A stretch of DNA of 64,000 nt, from the NCBI RefSeq assembly GCF_900604315.1, contig NZ_LR026978.1, positions 617,518 to 681,517 of the forward strand, in the 5' to 3' direction. The translations under genes and the position numbers were made by a program. This DNA is from [Erwinia] mediterraneensis (GTDB lineage Bacteria > Pseudomonadota > Gammaproteobacteria > Enterobacterales > Enterobacteriaceae). Of this stretch, positions 40,674-51,400 are shown piece after piece; within the stretch, counting starts at the first letter, position 1; the number at the start of each line of letters is the position of its first letter. The notes beneath the pieces are model-generated. The model saw nothing but the letters and a program-made list of their open reading frames with translations, ran no database searches and was not told where the DNA came from.

Positions 40674-42905
40674 TTAATGCAGGCGTCTGGCGTCAATAAT
40701 ATCCGGCACCTGATTCAGGCGTGCCAGCACACGTCCCAGCACCTGCTGATTATAGATTTCGATATCCATATCGATGGTGGCGAGCTGTTTGCGCGTATCG
40801 CTACGGCTGGAGACGCCCAGTACATTGACCTTCTCATTGGCGAGAATGGTGGTGATATCGCGCAACAGGCCGCTGCGATCGTTCGCCGTGACCCGTACCA
40901 CCAGTGAATAGCCGCTGGAGTAGCTCTCCCCCCAGACAGCATCCACGATGCGCTCCGGCGCATGGGAGATCAGTTCTGCCAGCTGGTCACAGTCGGCGCG
41001 ATGAATAGAGATACCGCGCCCCTGGGTAATAAAGCCGACAATATCGTCGCCCGGAATCGGCTGGCAGCAGCGCGCAATATGGTGCATCAGGTTGCCGACG
41101 CCCTCGACCACGACCCGATCGCTCTCTTTACGCGCCGTGGGCAGGTAGGATTTTTGCGTCAGCTGGCGCAGCGCTTCACGATCCTCTTCTTCCGCGCTCG
41201 GTTTGTTCAGCTTCGCCTGCAGGAAGTTAAACATCTGATTGAGACGAATATCGCCGCCGCCGATAGCCGCCAGCAGCTCATCCAGTGAACTGACGTTGTA
41301 GCGCGGCAGCAGCACCTTCTCCGCATCTCTCAGGCTGATATCGAGCTGACTCAGCTCGTTGTCGAGAATCTGCCGTCCGGCGGCAATATTTTTATCGCGA
41401 TCCTGCTTGCGGAACCAGGCGTGGACTTTTGAGCGACCGCGGCTGGTAGTAATGTAACCGAGGTTGGGATTCAACCAGTCGCGGCTCGGATTGGGCTCTT
41501 TCTGGGTAATCACCTCTACCTGATCGCCCATCTGCAACTGATAGGTAAAGGGCACGATACGGCCGCCAATCTTGGCGCCGATGCAGCGGTGGCCGATATC
41601 GCTGTGAATATGGTAAGCGAAATCGAGCGGCGTCGAGCCGGCGGGCAGATCCACTACATCCCCTTTCGGGGTAAAGACGTAGACGCGGTCATCAAATACC
41701 TGACTGCGCACCTCTTCCAGCATTTCGCCGGAGTCCGCCATCTCTTCCTGCCAGGCGATCAGTTTACGCAACCAGGCGATACGCTCTTCGTGCCCTGCTG
41801 CGCCGCGCGCGCTGCCGCTGACAGTGCCCTCTTTGTACTTCCAGTGGGCGGCAACTCCCAGCTCCGCATCTTCATGCATCTGGCGGGTACGGATCTGAAT
41901 TTCTACCGTTTTCCCCTGCGGGCCGAGCACCACGGTGTGAATCGACTGATAACCATTGGGTTTGGGATTGGCGACGTAGTCATCAAACTCGTCCGGCAAA
42001 TGGCGATAGAGAGTATGGACAATGCCCAGCGCCCCATAGCAATCCTGCAGGCGATCGGCAACGATACGTACTGCGCGCACGTCAAACAACTCATCAAACG
42101 CCAGCGACTTCTTCTGCATTTTGCGCCAGATGCTGTAGATATGCTTGGGACGGCCATAGACCTCGGCGCGTACCCCCTCTTTCGCCATCTCTTTGCGCAA
42201 ATTATTGACAAAGTTTTCAATGTACTGCTCACGATCGATCCGGCGTTCATGCAGCAGCCTGGCAATGCGCTTGTACTCATCGGGATGCAGGTAGCGGAAG
42301 CAGTAATCTTCCAGCTCCCACTTCAGCTGGCCGATACCCAGCCGGTTCGCCAGCGGAGCATAGATGTTGGTGCTCTCTTTGGCCGCCAGTACGCGCTCAT
42401 CTTCCGGCGCATCCTTCATCTCACGCAGATGGGCGATACGCTCCGCCAGCTTAATCACCACGCAGCGGAAATCTTCAACCATCGCCAGCAGCATGCGGCG
42501 GATATTGTCCACCTGCTCCGATGCCATGGAGTCGTTCTGAATCGCTTTCAGCTGGCGAATGGCATCCATATCGCGCACGCCGTACACCAGCGAGACAATG
42601 CCTTTGCCAAAAGTCTTCTCCAGCTCTTCTTCGCTCACCACATCGGCATTGGCCAGTGGAAAAATCAGCGCGGCGCGCAGGCTGTCGATATCCATGCTGA
42701 GCATGGAGAGAATTTCCACCATCTCGATGCCGCGCCACAGCAGCAACGACTGCTCATCATGCGCGCGCGTTTTGGCTTCACAGTAGTGCCAGGTATCAGC
42801 AAGTCGGGCAGATGATTGCGGGTTGGCGATGCCAAGACTGGCGATCCATTGATCGAGGGCGAACTCCCCAGCCGTATTTAAATGCGCGCTTCTTACCGCA
42901 ACCAT
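40674..42905 (-). CDS. relA: GTP pyrophosphokinase RelA
   Basis: A 743-residue (p)ppGpp synthetase I (E. coli 744), activated on ribosomes by uncharged tRNA. The N-terminal hydrolase-like domain is degenerate: the HD signature of SpoT is replaced by FPLANADVVSEEELEKTFG. The synthetase domain has YGRPKHIYSIWRKMQKK and PKPNGYQSIHTVVLGPQG. TGS follows (VYVFTPKGDVVDLPAGSTPL), then a zinc-finger region (ARCCQPIPGDDIVGFIT) and a C-terminal ACT domain. The ATG at 42905 (MVAVRSAHLN) matches E. coli. It lies 32 nt after rlmD. Confidence 0.97.
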   Translation of the reverse strand: MVAVRSAHLNTAGEFALDQWIASLGIANPQSSARLADTWHYCEAKTRAHDEQSLLLWRGIEMVEILSMLSMDIDSLRAALIFPLANADVVSEEELEKTFGKGIVSLVYGVRDMDAIRQLKAIQNDSMASEQVDNIRRMLLAMVEDFRCVVIKLAERIAHLREMKDAPEDERVLAAKESTNIYAPLANRLGIGQLKWELEDYCFRYLHPDEYKRIARLLHERRIDREQYIENFVNNLRKEMAKEGVRAEVYGRPKHIYSIWRKMQKKSLAFDELFDVRAVRIVADRLQDCYGALGIVHTLYRHLPDEFDDYVANPKPNGYQSIHTVVLGPQGKTVEIQIRTRQMHEDAELGVAAHWKYKEGTVSGSARGAAGHEERIAWLRKLIAWQEEMADSGEMLEEVRSQVFDDRVYVFTPKGDVVDLPAGSTPLDFAYHIHSDIGHRCIGAKIGGRIVPFTYQLQMGDQVEVITQKEPNPSRDWLNPNLGYITTSRGRSKVHAWFRKQDRDKNIAAGRQILDNELSQLDISLRDAEKVLLPRYNVSSLDELLAAIGGGDIRLNQMFNFLQAKLNKPSAEEEDREALRQLTQKSYLPTARKESDRVVVEGVGNLMHHIARCCQPIPGDDIVGFITQGRGISIHRADCDQLAELISHAPERIVDAVWGESYSSGYSLVVRVTANDRSGLLRDITTILANEKVNVLGVSSRSDTRKQLATIDMDIEIYNQQVLGRVLARLNQVPDIIDARRLH

Positions 42906-42937
42906 ATCCTCTCCTGCCACAACCGCTCAACGGCGGC

Positions 42938-44254
42938 TTATGTTTTGCTGAACAGCACCATGGATTCGAGATGGCTGGTATGAGGAAACATATCCAGCAT
43001 CGCGACCCTTTCCAGATGGTAGCCCGCAGACAGTAATGTCTGACTGTCGCGGGCAAGTGTCGTCGGGTTACAGGAAACATAGACCACACGTTCGGGCGCA
43101 AGTTTAGCGATGTGCGCCATTACGCCTGCGGCTCCCGCCCGTGCCGGATCCAGTAACACCTTGTTAAATCCCTGCGCCGCCCACGGCTGACGCGAAACGT
43201 CCTCTTCCAGGTTGTGCTGAAAAAAGGAGACATTTTTAAGATTATTCAGATCTGCATTATACGCTGCCTGTCGTACTAATGCTGCTACCCCTTCCACACC
43301 AACAACATTTAATACAAATTTTCCTACAGGAAGCGTGAAGTTTCCCATGCCGCAAAACAGATCGAGCACGCGATCCTGCGGCTGGAGATCGAGCCAGGTG
43401 ATGGCTTTCGCTACCATCTGCTGATTCACGCCATCATTTACCTGAATAAAATCCTGCGGACTAAAGGTAAGGCGCAGCTCACCTGATTGATAATATGGCG
43501 TTTCTGCGCTCAGCGCGGTCAGCTGATCGCTGCCGTCCGCCAGAAACAGCATCAGTTTATGCGTATGCGAAAAGTGTTCCAGTTTTTGCCTGTCTGCGGC
43601 GCTCAGCGGGTCCAGATGGCGCAGCACCATCAGCGGACCGTTATCGGCCAGCACCAGTTCAAGGTGGCCCAGTCGCTTCACTGCCTGCAGTTCGCTAAGA
43701 CAATGCTTAACCGGCAGCAGCAATGCTTCAAGTTCGGGCGCCAGAATGGGGCACCGCGCGATATCCACCAGCTCGTTGCTCGCTGCCTGACGAAATCCCA
43801 TCTGCAGTTTTTGTTGCTTTGCCTGCCACTGCAACCCGAGCCGGGCACGGCGGCGATAGCCCCAGGGGGCCGCGGCGATAATCTCTTCTACCTCTACCGG
43901 CTGCTGCGTACTCTGGCTGAGCATACGTGCCAGCGCCTGCGCTTTACTGCTCTGCTGCAGCGCCTCGTCAACATGCTGTTGCTGGCAGCCGCCGCAGACG
44001 CCAAAATAAGGGCAGCGCGGCGTGACGCGTGCCGGACTCTGACTGAACAGTCGGGTCACCCGGGCGCGCGCATACTGGTGTTTATCTTCCAGCAGCAGCA
44101 CCTCCGCCTGCTCGCCGGGCAAGGCTCCGGCGACAAACAGCGTTTTGCCCTGATGACGTGCGACCCCCTGCCCGAAGGGATCGAGGGCGTCGATGGTGAC
44201 AGTGATACGCTGTCGGGTCGTCACCCGCTGTTTTGCGGAGTAAAATTGCGCCAT
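42938..44254 (-). CDS. rlmD: 23S rRNA m5U1939 methyltransferase RlmD
   Basis: A 438-residue SAM-dependent methyltransferase (E. coli RumA, 433). An N-terminal TRAM domain is followed by the 4Fe-4S cysteine cluster [10 protein letters not shown], the SAM motif [15 protein letters not shown] and the catalytic Cys in [12 protein letters not shown]. The ATG at 44254 ([17 protein letters not shown]) was chosen by family alignment. It is divergent from barA and probably co-transcribed with relA-mazG. Confidence 0.96.
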   Translation of the reverse strand: MAQFYSAKQRVTTRQRITVTIDALDPFGQGVARHQGKTLFVAGALPGEQAEVLLLEDKHQYARARVTRLFSQSPARVTPRCPYFGVCGGCQQQHVDEALQQSSKAQALARMLSQSTQQPVEVEEIIAAAPWGYRRRARLGLQWQAKQQKLQMGFRQAASNELVDIARCPILAPELEALLLPVKHCLSELQAVKRLGHLELVLADNGPLMVLRHLDPLSAADRQKLEHFSHTHKLMLFLADGSDQLTALSAETPYYQSGELRLTFSPQDFIQVNDGVNQQMVAKAITWLDLQPQDRVLDLFCGMGNFTLPVGKFVLNVVGVEGVAALVRQAAYNADLNNLKNVSFFQHNLEEDVSRQPWAAQGFNKVLLDPARAGAAGVMAHIAKLAPERVVYVSCNPTTLARDSQTLLSAGYHLERVAMLDMFPHTSHLESMVLFSKT

Positions 44255-44349
44255 AGTGTTATGAATTCTCTTTAATCTTTTCACGGTGTGCCTGCAGGAA
44301 CTTTCCCGCGATGCACAAGGATGGTCATGCCGGGGAGCCAGGCGAAATT

Positions 44350-47079
44350 ATGACGAAATACAGCCTGCGGGCGCGAATGATGATACTGATCCTGGCACCG
44401 ACCCTGATGATCGGTCTGCTGCTCAGCTCCTTTTTCGTCATTCAGCGCTACAACGAATTGCAGCATCAGGTCATTGAGGCCGGGGCCAATATTATTGAGC
44501 CGCTGGCGGTCTCCAGCCAGTATGGCATGACCTGGCGTAATCGTGAGGCGATTCGCGAACTGGTCAGCCTGCTGCATCGTCGCCACTCGCGTATTGTCCG
44601 CTCCATTGCAGTTTTCGACAATAATAACCGGCTCTATGTTACCTCTAACAGCCTGCAAACGCCTGGTCTGCTGCAAAAGCCGGACGCCATGCGCCTGCCG
44701 GACGGTGTGACACTGGAGCGTCACGGTAACCTGCTGATCCTGCGCACCCCTATTATCCGCGAGCAGGATGCGCCCGTTAACTCCCCTACAGCGGCCAGCA
44801 CAGCAGGTGATACCCTGGGCTATGTGGCCGTGGAGCTCGATCTGCAGGCGGTGCGCCTGGCACAGTACAAAGAGGTGTTTGTCGCTACGCTGCTGCTCCT
44901 GCTCTCTCTCAGTATTGCCATGCTGTTCGCTTACCGCCTGATGCGTGATGTGACCGGGCCGATCCGCAATATGGTGACCACCGTTGACCGCATCCGCCGT
45001 GGTCAGCTCGACAGCCGCGTCGAGGGCCGTATGCTGGGCGAGCTGAGCATGCTGAAGCATGGCATTAACGCCATGGCGATGTCGCTGACGGCCTATCACG
45101 AAGAGATGCAGCATAATATCGATCAGGCGACGTCTGATCTGCGGGAGACGCTGGAACAGCTGGAGATCCAGAATGTGGAGCTGGATCTGGCGAAAAAACG
45201 CGCGCAGGAAGCGGCACGCATTAAGTCGGAATTTCTGGCGAATATGTCGCACGAACTGAGAACGCCGCTCAACGGGGTAATTGGCTTTACCCGCCAGATG
45301 CTGAAAACCGGGCTCAGCGCGACCCAGCGCGACTATATGCTGACCATCGAACGCTCCGCCAATAACCTGCTGAGCATCATCAACGATGTGCTCGACTTCT
45401 CCAAGCTGGAAGCGGGCCGGCTGGTGCTGGAGACGATCCCCTTTCCGCTGCGCGCTACCCTGGATGAAACCCTGGTACTGCTGACGCCCTCGGCCCATGA
45501 AAAAGGGCTGGAACTGACCGTCAGCCTGGAGAAAAGCGTGCCGGACAATGTGATTGGCGACCCGCTGCGCCTGCAGCAGATTTTGATCAATCTGATGGGC
45601 AACGCGATTAAATTTACCGAGCACGGCACTATCGATGTCAAAGTCACCAAACGGATGGAAAGTGCAACGCGCGTCGGGCTGGAGATTCAGGTGCATGACA
45701 CCGGCATTGGCATCTCTGAGCAGCAGCAGTCGCAGCTGTTTCAGGCGTTTCGCCAGGCGGATACCAGCATCTCGCGTCGGCACGGCGGCACCGGCCTTGG
45801 CCTGGTGATCACCCAGCGGCTGGTAAAAGAGATGGGCGGTGAAATCGCTTTTCACAGTCGCCTGAATCAGGGGTCGACGTTCCGGGTGCATCTCCAGCTC
45901 GATCTCAATCCCAACGCCCCCGTGATGCCGCGCGCGCTGGAGGCGTTGAAACCGTCACGGCTCGCTTATGTTGAACGTCATCCGGTCGCGGCACGGGCGG
46001 TGCTGGAGACGCTGGCCGCAGCCCCCCTGCAGGTCGAGTACCGCACCACACTGGAGGCGCTGGGGCATGAGCGCTTCGCTACCTTACTGGTCGGCCTGCC
46101 GGTTAACGCCAGCCGCCAGGATATTTTTTGCGAAAGCCTGATTCATACCCTGCTGGAGCGCGCCGACTGCGTGATCATGGCGCTGCCAAGCCAGATGATG
46201 ATCTACGCGGAAGAACTGAAGATGTGGGGCATCGATGCCTGTATCGCCAAGCCGGTGTCGCTAACGCGTCTGATGCCGATCCTGCTCGACCTGCACCATG
46301 TACGCCAGCGGGGCGATGTGCCGGCCGCGCCGCCGTTACCGTTAACCGTGATGGCGGTGGATGACAATCCGGCTAACCTGAAGCTGATTGGAGCGCTGCT
46401 GGAGGAGCAGGTCGCGCACATCGTGCTGTGCGACAGCGCGGAGCAGGCGATCCGGGAGGCGCGGCAGCGGAAGCTGGATGTGATTCTGATGGATATTCAG
46501 ATGCCGGAGATTGACGGCATTCGCGCCAGTGAAATTATCCGTAGCCTGCCACTGCATGCCGCTACCCCCATCGTCGCCGTGACCGCCCATGTGCTGGATG
46601 GCGAGCGGGAGCAGCTGGTCAAAGCGGGAATGAATGATTATCTGGCGAAGCCGATTGAGGAGAGCAAGCTGAGCCAACTGCTGGCGCGTTATGCGCCGCC
46701 CCCGGTACCGCCCGCGCGTCTGCTGCCGCAGGTATCGCCCTCGCTGGAGTGGTCGCTGGCGCTCAAGCAGGCGGCCAACAAGCCGGACCTGGCGCGCGAC
46801 CTGCTGCAGATGCTGGTCGATTTTATGCCGGAAGTGCGGGAAAAGATGGAAACGGCGATCGCAGACAACGATGCGGTCGCCCTGCGTGAAATTATCCATA
46901 AGCTACACGGCAGCGCCAGCTACAGCGGCGTACCGCGCATGAAGCAGCTCTGCCAGCAGCTGGAGAAAAATTTGCATCAGGCAGGAGATATCGTGGCGCT
47001 GGAGCCGGAGCTGCTGGAGCTGCTGGATGAGATGGAGAATGTCGCCCGGGAAGCCAGGGCACTACTGCACGGGGAGTAG
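44350..47079 (+). CDS. barA: Hybrid sensor histidine kinase BarA
   Basis: A 909-residue tripartite sensor (E. coli 918). TM1 is about 11-31, then a periplasmic domain, TM2 about 178-197 and HAMP. The DHp domain carries His301 in [16 protein letters not shown]. The ATPase has [19 protein letters not shown] and GGTGLGLVI. The receiver aspartate is in [10 protein letters not shown] and the C-terminal HPt His is in [10 protein letters not shown]. In E. coli it phosphorylates UvrY, which activates csrB and csrC; a csrB gene lies near 58 kb. The ATG at 44350 begins [20 protein letters not shown]. Confidence 0.96.
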   Translation: MTKYSLRARMMILILAPTLMIGLLLSSFFVIQRYNELQHQVIEAGANIIEPLAVSSQYGMTWRNREAIRELVSLLHRRHSRIVRSIAVFDNNNRLYVTSNSLQTPGLLQKPDAMRLPDGVTLERHGNLLILRTPIIREQDAPVNSPTAASTAGDTLGYVAVELDLQAVRLAQYKEVFVATLLLLLSLSIAMLFAYRLMRDVTGPIRNMVTTVDRIRRGQLDSRVEGRMLGELSMLKHGINAMAMSLTAYHEEMQHNIDQATSDLRETLEQLEIQNVELDLAKKRAQEAARIKSEFLANMSHELRTPLNGVIGFTRQMLKTGLSATQRDYMLTIERSANNLLSIINDVLDFSKLEAGRLVLETIPFPLRATLDETLVLLTPSAHEKGLELTVSLEKSVPDNVIGDPLRLQQILINLMGNAIKFTEHGTIDVKVTKRMESATRVGLEIQVHDTGIGISEQQQSQLFQAFRQADTSISRRHGGTGLGLVITQRLVKEMGGEIAFHSRLNQGSTFRVHLQLDLNPNAPVMPRALEALKPSRLAYVERHPVAARAVLETLAAAPLQVEYRTTLEALGHERFATLLVGLPVNASRQDIFCESLIHTLLERADCVIMALPSQMMIYAEELKMWGIDACIAKPVSLTRLMPILLDLHHVRQRGDVPAAPPLPLTVMAVDDNPANLKLIGALLEEQVAHIVLCDSAEQAIREARQRKLDVILMDIQMPEIDGIRASEIIRSLPLHAATPIVAVTAHVLDGEREQLVKAGMNDYLAKPIEESKLSQLLARYAPPPVPPARLLPQVSPSLEWSLALKQAANKPDLARDLLQMLVDFMPEVREKMETAIADNDAVALREIIHKLHGSASYSGVPRMKQLCQQLEKNLHQAGDIVALEPELLELLDEMENVAREARALLHGE

Positions 47080-47106
47080 CGCGCCGCCGCTCCCCCGGTC
47101 GTACGC

Positions 47107-48249
47107 TTACGCCAGTCCCTGCCCGACCCTGAGCGTGGCGGCAATGTTGCGCGCTGCCATGCGCACATTCCCGGCGGCATTACCCAGCGCCTCCTCCAGC
47201 GTACAGATGCTGTAAAGCACGCTGAATACCGCATCCAGTCCGTGCTGATGGACCACACCCACATCCGCGCTCAGGCTGCCGGCAATGGCGATCACCGGCT
47301 TATTGAAACTTTTCGCCACTTTTGCCACTCCAATTGGCACTTTTCCATGCACCGTCTGGCTGTCGATACGTCCTTCGCCGGTGATCACCAGCGTGGCGTC
47401 TTTCACCTGTTCCGCGAGACCCAGCGCGGCGGTAACAATTTCAACCCCGCGCCTTAACTCCGCCTGGCAGAAGGCGTGCAAGGCGGCTCCCATGCCGCCC
47501 GCCGCGCCGCCGCCGGGAATATTCAGCACGTCGATGTCGAGATCGCGCTGAATAATGGCGGCGTAGTGCGCCAGCGCCGCATCCAGCTGCTGCACCAGCT
47601 GAGGCGTCGCGCCTTTTTGCGGGCCAAAAATCGCCGACGCGCCCTCATCGCCGGTCAGCGGGTTGGTCACGTCGCAGGCCACCTCAAAGCGACAGCGGCT
47701 GATGCGTGCATCCAGCCGGGCAATATCGATGCGCGCCAGAGTGGCAAGCGCCCCGCCGCCAAAACCGATCTGCTGGCCCTGTTCATCCAGCAGCTGCGCG
47801 CCGAGCGCCTGCATCATGCCCGCACCGCCATCGTTGGTGGCGCTGCCGCCAATGCCGATAATAAAATGGCTGACGCCGCGGTCGAGGGCATTTTTAATCA
47901 GTTCGCCGGTGCCGTAAGAGGTGGTCACCCGCGGATCGCGTCTGGCTGCGGGCACCAGCTCCAGCCCACTCGCCGCCGCCATTTCAATAAAGGCGGTACG
48001 TTCATCACCTGACAGGCCATAAAAGGCCTCCACCTCTTCACCCAGCGGGCCCGTTACCGCCAGCCGGACAATTTTGCCCCCCGTTGCCGCCACCATCGCC
48101 TCTACCGTTCCTTCGCCGCCATCGGCGACCGGCAGTTTTACATAGTGTGCATGGGGAAAGATGTCACGGAAGCCAGCTTCAATCGCTGAAGCGACTTCCA
48201 GGGCGGATAAACTCTCTTTATATGAATCCGGTGCGATAACGATTTTCAT
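47107..48249 (-). CDS. garK: Glycerate 2-kinase GarK
   Basis: A 380-residue glycerate kinase (E. coli GarK 381) that phosphorylates D-glycerate to 2-phosphoglycerate. The start MKIVIAPDSYKESLSALEVA and the motifs PVADGGEGTVEAM, GIGGSATNDGGAGM, NIPGGGAAGGMGAAL and TGEGRIDSQTVHGK are typical. It is the last gene of the gudP-gudX-gudD-garL-garR-garK set, 88 nt after garR, and ends 27 nt from barA with no visible intrinsic terminator between the convergent genes. Confidence 0.95.
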   Translation of the reverse strand: MKIVIAPDSYKESLSALEVASAIEAGFRDIFPHAHYVKLPVADGGEGTVEAMVAATGGKIVRLAVTGPLGEEVEAFYGLSGDERTAFIEMAAASGLELVPAARRDPRVTTSYGTGELIKNALDRGVSHFIIGIGGSATNDGGAGMMQALGAQLLDEQGQQIGFGGGALATLARIDIARLDARISRCRFEVACDVTNPLTGDEGASAIFGPQKGATPQLVQQLDAALAHYAAIIQRDLDIDVLNIPGGGAAGGMGAALHAFCQAELRRGVEIVTAALGLAEQVKDATLVITGEGRIDSQTVHGKVPIGVAKVAKSFNKPVIAIAGSLSADVGVVHQHGLDAVFSVLYSICTLEEALGNAAGNVRMAARNIAATLRVGQGLA

Positions 48250-48337
48250 AGGCAATCCGAGCGTAGAGGAATGACTGAAGCCGATTCTGATCGGGCAGAA
48301 AGGCCGTCCGGCATCGGGTTGACGCCGGACGCACGCT

Positions 48338-49222
48338 CTACCGGGAAATCTCAACCTTCGCTAACTGTTCATAATAGCAGGCCAGGGCACTGTGGTCGGC
48401 ATTGCCTTTGCCATCCGCCTTCAGCGCCTGCATCATCTCCATCACCGCTGCGGTGAGCGGCAAATGTGCGCCGATGCCGTGCGAGGTATCCAGCGCATTC
48501 GCCAGATCTTTAATATGCAGATCAATGCGGAAACCCGGCTTAAAGTTACGATCCAGCACCATCGGCGCCTTGGCATCCAGCACCGTGCTGCCCGCCAGAC
48601 CGCCACGAATCGCCTGCCAGACCAGCTCCGGGCTGACGCCCGCTTTGGTCGCCAGCGACAACGCTTCCGACATGGCGGCGATATTCAGAGCGACAATCAC
48701 CTGATTGGCCAGCTTGGTGACGTTGCCAGCGCCGATATCGCCGGTGTGCACTACTGAGGCGGCCATCGCTTTCATGATCTCATAACACTGATCAAACACC
48801 GCTTTATCGCCGCCCACCATCACCGACAGAGTGCCTTCAATCGCTTTCGGTTCGCCGCCGCTGACCGGCGCATCCAGCATTTTCACCTGCTTTTCAGCCA
48901 GCGCATCGTGCACTTCCCGGCTGGCCAGTGGCGCGATAGAACTCATGTCGATCACCACCAGTCCCGGCTTCGCGCCCTGAATAATGCCATGCTCGCCCAG
49001 GCAGACCTCTTTAACCTGCGGGGAGTTGGGCACCATGGTAATGATCACATCACACTGCTCCGCCATCTCGCGCGGCGTTTTTGCCACGCTGGCGCCCAGC
49101 GCCGTCAGCTCCGCCTCGTTCTCCGGATGGTGATCGCGTACCACCAGGCTGTAACCCGCTTTCGCCAGGTTTTTACTCATCGGTTTGCCCATAATGCCCA
49201 GGCCGATAAATCCAATTTTCAT
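48338..49222 (-). CDS. garR: Tartronate semialdehyde reductase GarR
   Basis: A 294-residue beta-hydroxyacid dehydrogenase (E. coli 294) reducing tartronate semialdehyde to D-glycerate. The NAD motif is IGFIGLGIMGKPMSKNL at the N terminus. The catalytic-site segments are DAPVSGGEPKAIEGTLSVMV and GNVTKLANQVIVALN with the catalytic Lys. It starts 17 nt after garL. Confidence 0.96.
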   Translation of the reverse strand: MKIGFIGLGIMGKPMSKNLAKAGYSLVVRDHHPENEAELTALGASVAKTPREMAEQCDVIITMVPNSPQVKEVCLGEHGIIQGAKPGLVVIDMSSIAPLASREVHDALAEKQVKMLDAPVSGGEPKAIEGTLSVMVGGDKAVFDQCYEIMKAMAASVVHTGDIGAGNVTKLANQVIVALNIAAMSEALSLATKAGVSPELVWQAIRGGLAGSTVLDAKAPMVLDRNFKPGFRIDLHIKDLANALDTSHGIGAHLPLTAAVMEMMQALKADGKGNADHSALACYYEQLAKVEISR

Positions 49223-49239
49223 GCACAGCTCCTGATTAA

Positions 49240-50010
49240 TTACTTTTTAAAACGGTCGCACAGCGCCTGTGTGGCATTGCGAAACACCCCTAAATCGCTG
49301 CCCACGGCAACAAAGCTGGCGCCCCACTCCAGATAGCGACGGGCGTCCGCTTCAACCGGGGCCAGAATGCCGCCCGGTTTGCCCGCAGCGCAGGCGCGTT
49401 CAAAGATATGCCTGATCACTTTCAGCACTTCCGGGTGCGCTGGCTGGCCGAGGTAGCCCAGCGCAGCGGAAAGGTCGCCCGGTCCGACAAAAATTCCGTC
49501 GACGCCGTCCACGGCAGCAATCGCATCGATGTTGTCTACTCCTTGCGGGGTTTCGATCTGCACCAACACCGTAATGTTGTCGTTGATAGTGGCGTTATAG
49601 TCCGCCAGCGTGCCGTACATGTTGCTGCGGTGCGAAACCGAGACGCCGCGAATACCGGCGGGCGGATAGCGGGTAGAGGCCACGGCACGTCGCGCTTCCT
49701 CCTCCGTTTCCACAAAAGGGATAAGGAAGTTATAAAAGCCGATATCCAGCAGTCGTTTAATGATCACCGGCTCGTTGCAGGGCGGACGCACCACCGGCGC
49801 GCTGGCGCTGCCTTTCAGCGCCATCAGCTGCGGCACAAAAGTGGTGATATCGTTCGGCGCATGCTCGCCATCCAGCACCAGCCAGTCGAAGCCCGCCAGG
49901 CCCAGCACTTCAGTGGTGACGGGATTCGCCAGCGCACACCAGCTGCCGATCAGGGTCTCGCCCGCCAGCAGTCGCTGACGAAACGGGTTTGCCCAGGATG
50001 CGTTACTCAT
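49240..50010 (-). CDS. garL: 5-keto-4-deoxy-D-glucarate aldolase GarL
   Basis: A 256-residue class II aldolase of the HpcH/HpaI family (E. coli 256) that cleaves 5-keto-4-deoxy-D-glucarate to pyruvate and tartronate semialdehyde. Typical motifs are [54 protein letters not shown] and [13 protein letters not shown]. It lies 48 nt after gudD. Confidence 0.96.
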   Translation of the reverse strand: MSNASWANPFRQRLLAGETLIGSWCALANPVTTEVLGLAGFDWLVLDGEHAPNDITTFVPQLMALKGSASAPVVRPPCNEPVIIKRLLDIGFYNFLIPFVETEEEARRAVASTRYPPAGIRGVSVSHRSNMYGTLADYNATINDNITVLVQIETPQGVDNIDAIAAVDGVDGIFVGPGDLSAALGYLGQPAHPEVLKVIRHIFERACAAGKPGGILAPVEADARRYLEWGASFVAVGSDLGVFRNATQALCDRFKK

Positions 50011-50058
50011 TGTGTTGACTCCTGTTGCTACGACGCCCGCAACGGACGCCGGAGAAAG

Positions 50059-51390
50059 TTAGCGCACCAGACAGGGGCGCTTGTTATCGTAGGTCCAGCC
50101 TGGCACCAGATACTGCATCGCCTGTGCATCGTCACGGGCACCCAGCCCATGTTTCTGATAGAGCGCGTTGGCCTGCATCACCTGATCCATATCCAGCTCG
50201 ACGCCCAGTCCCGGCTTCTGCGGCACCTGTACCCTGCCACCCTTGATCTGCAGCGGCGCCCTGGTCAGGCGCTGATTGCCCTCCTGCCAGATCCAGTGGG
50301 TGTCGATGGCGGTAATCGCCCCCGGCGCGGCGGCCGCCACATGGGTAAACATCGCCAGTGAAATGTCGAAGTGGTTGTTGGAGTGGGAGCCCCAGGTGAG
50401 GCCGAAATCGTGGCACATCTGTGCGACGCGCACCGAGCCCTGCATGGTCCAGAAGTGCGGATCCGCCAGCGGAATATCTACCGACTGCAGCGCCAGGGTA
50501 TGCCCCATCTGCCGCCAGTCGGTGGCGATCATATTGGTGGCGGTAGGCAGGCCGGTGGCGCGACGGAACTCCGCCATCACTTCACGCCCTGAGTAACCCT
50601 GCTCAGCCCCGCAGGGATCTTCCGCATAGGCCAGCACGTTTTTCAGTTGCTTGCCCAGCAGAATTGCTTCATTGAGCGACCAGGCGCCGTTGGGATCCAG
50701 GGTAATGCGCGCCGCAGGAAAACGCTGCGCCAGCGCGGTGACCGCTTCCGCCTCTTCGCCGCCGCGCAGCACGCCGCCTTTGAGTTTGAAATCGTTGAAG
50801 CCATACTTCTCATAGGCCGCTTCTGCAAGGCGGACTACCGCCTCTGGCGTCAGCGCTTCTTCATGGCGCAGGCGATACCAGTCGCACAGGTCATTCTCCT
50901 GGCTCTGATAAGGCAGATCGGTCTTTTTGCGGTCGCCCACATAGAAGAGATAGCCCAGCATCTCTACCTGGTCACGCTGCTGCCCTTCGCCCAGCAGGCT
51001 GGCGACATTCACCCCCAGATGCTGTCCCAGCAGATCCAGCAGCGCCGCCTCAATGCCGGTCACCACATGAATAGTGGTGCGCAGATCGAAAGTCTGGGTA
51101 CCGCGTCCACTGGCATCGCGGTCAGCAAAGGTAGTGCGCACCAGGCTCAGAATGTTTTTGTACTCACCGATCGGCTTCTGCACCACCAGCGCGGCGGCCT
51201 CTTCCAGCGTGTGACGAATCTTTTCGCCGCCGGGAATTTCGCCGACGCCGGTATGCCCGGCATTATCTTTGATAATCACGATATTGCGGGTAAAGAAGGG
51301 GGCATGCGCCCCGCTCAGATTGAGCAACATACTGTCGTAACCGGCGACCGGGATCACCTGCATGGCGGTAACGATGGGTGTCATACTCAT
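50059..51390 (-). CDS. gudD: D-glucarate dehydratase GudD
   Basis: A 443-residue enolase-superfamily enzyme (E. coli 446) that dehydrates D-glucarate to 5-keto-4-deoxy-D-glucarate. The KxK base motif is in [10 protein letters not shown], the metal ligands are around [21 protein letters not shown] and [12 protein letters not shown], and the catalytic His is in [10 protein letters not shown]. The ATG at 51390 follows AAGGAGC. It is the second of two tandem paralogues; gudX precedes it by 10 nt. Confidence 0.96.
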   Translation of the reverse strand: MSMTPIVTAMQVIPVAGYDSMLLNLSGAHAPFFTRNIVIIKDNAGHTGVGEIPGGEKIRHTLEEAAALVVQKPIGEYKNILSLVRTTFADRDASGRGTQTFDLRTTIHVVTGIEAALLDLLGQHLGVNVASLLGEGQQRDQVEMLGYLFYVGDRKKTDLPYQSQENDLCDWYRLRHEEALTPEAVVRLAEAAYEKYGFNDFKLKGGVLRGGEEAEAVTALAQRFPAARITLDPNGAWSLNEAILLGKQLKNVLAYAEDPCGAEQGYSGREVMAEFRRATGLPTATNMIATDWRQMGHTLALQSVDIPLADPHFWTMQGSVRVAQMCHDFGLTWGSHSNNHFDISLAMFTHVAAAAPGAITAIDTHWIWQEGNQRLTRAPLQIKGGRVQVPQKPGLGVELDMDQVMQANALYQKHGLGARDDAQAMQYLVPGWTYDNKRPCLVR

Positions 51391-51400
51391 TTCCTGCTCC

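Noticed and set aside
42480..42660. RelA suspected to be a bifunctional hydrolase
   Set aside because: The HD hydrolase motif is replaced by FPLANADV-type sequence, as in other RelA proteins.
41589..42815. 408-residue plus-strand frame opposite relA
   Set aside because: Shadow of relA with no domain or ribosome site.
44281..45891. 536-residue antisense frame opposite barA
   Set aside because: Its composition (very rich in Gln, His and Arg) is typical of the reverse of a GC-rich gene, and BarA is unambiguous.
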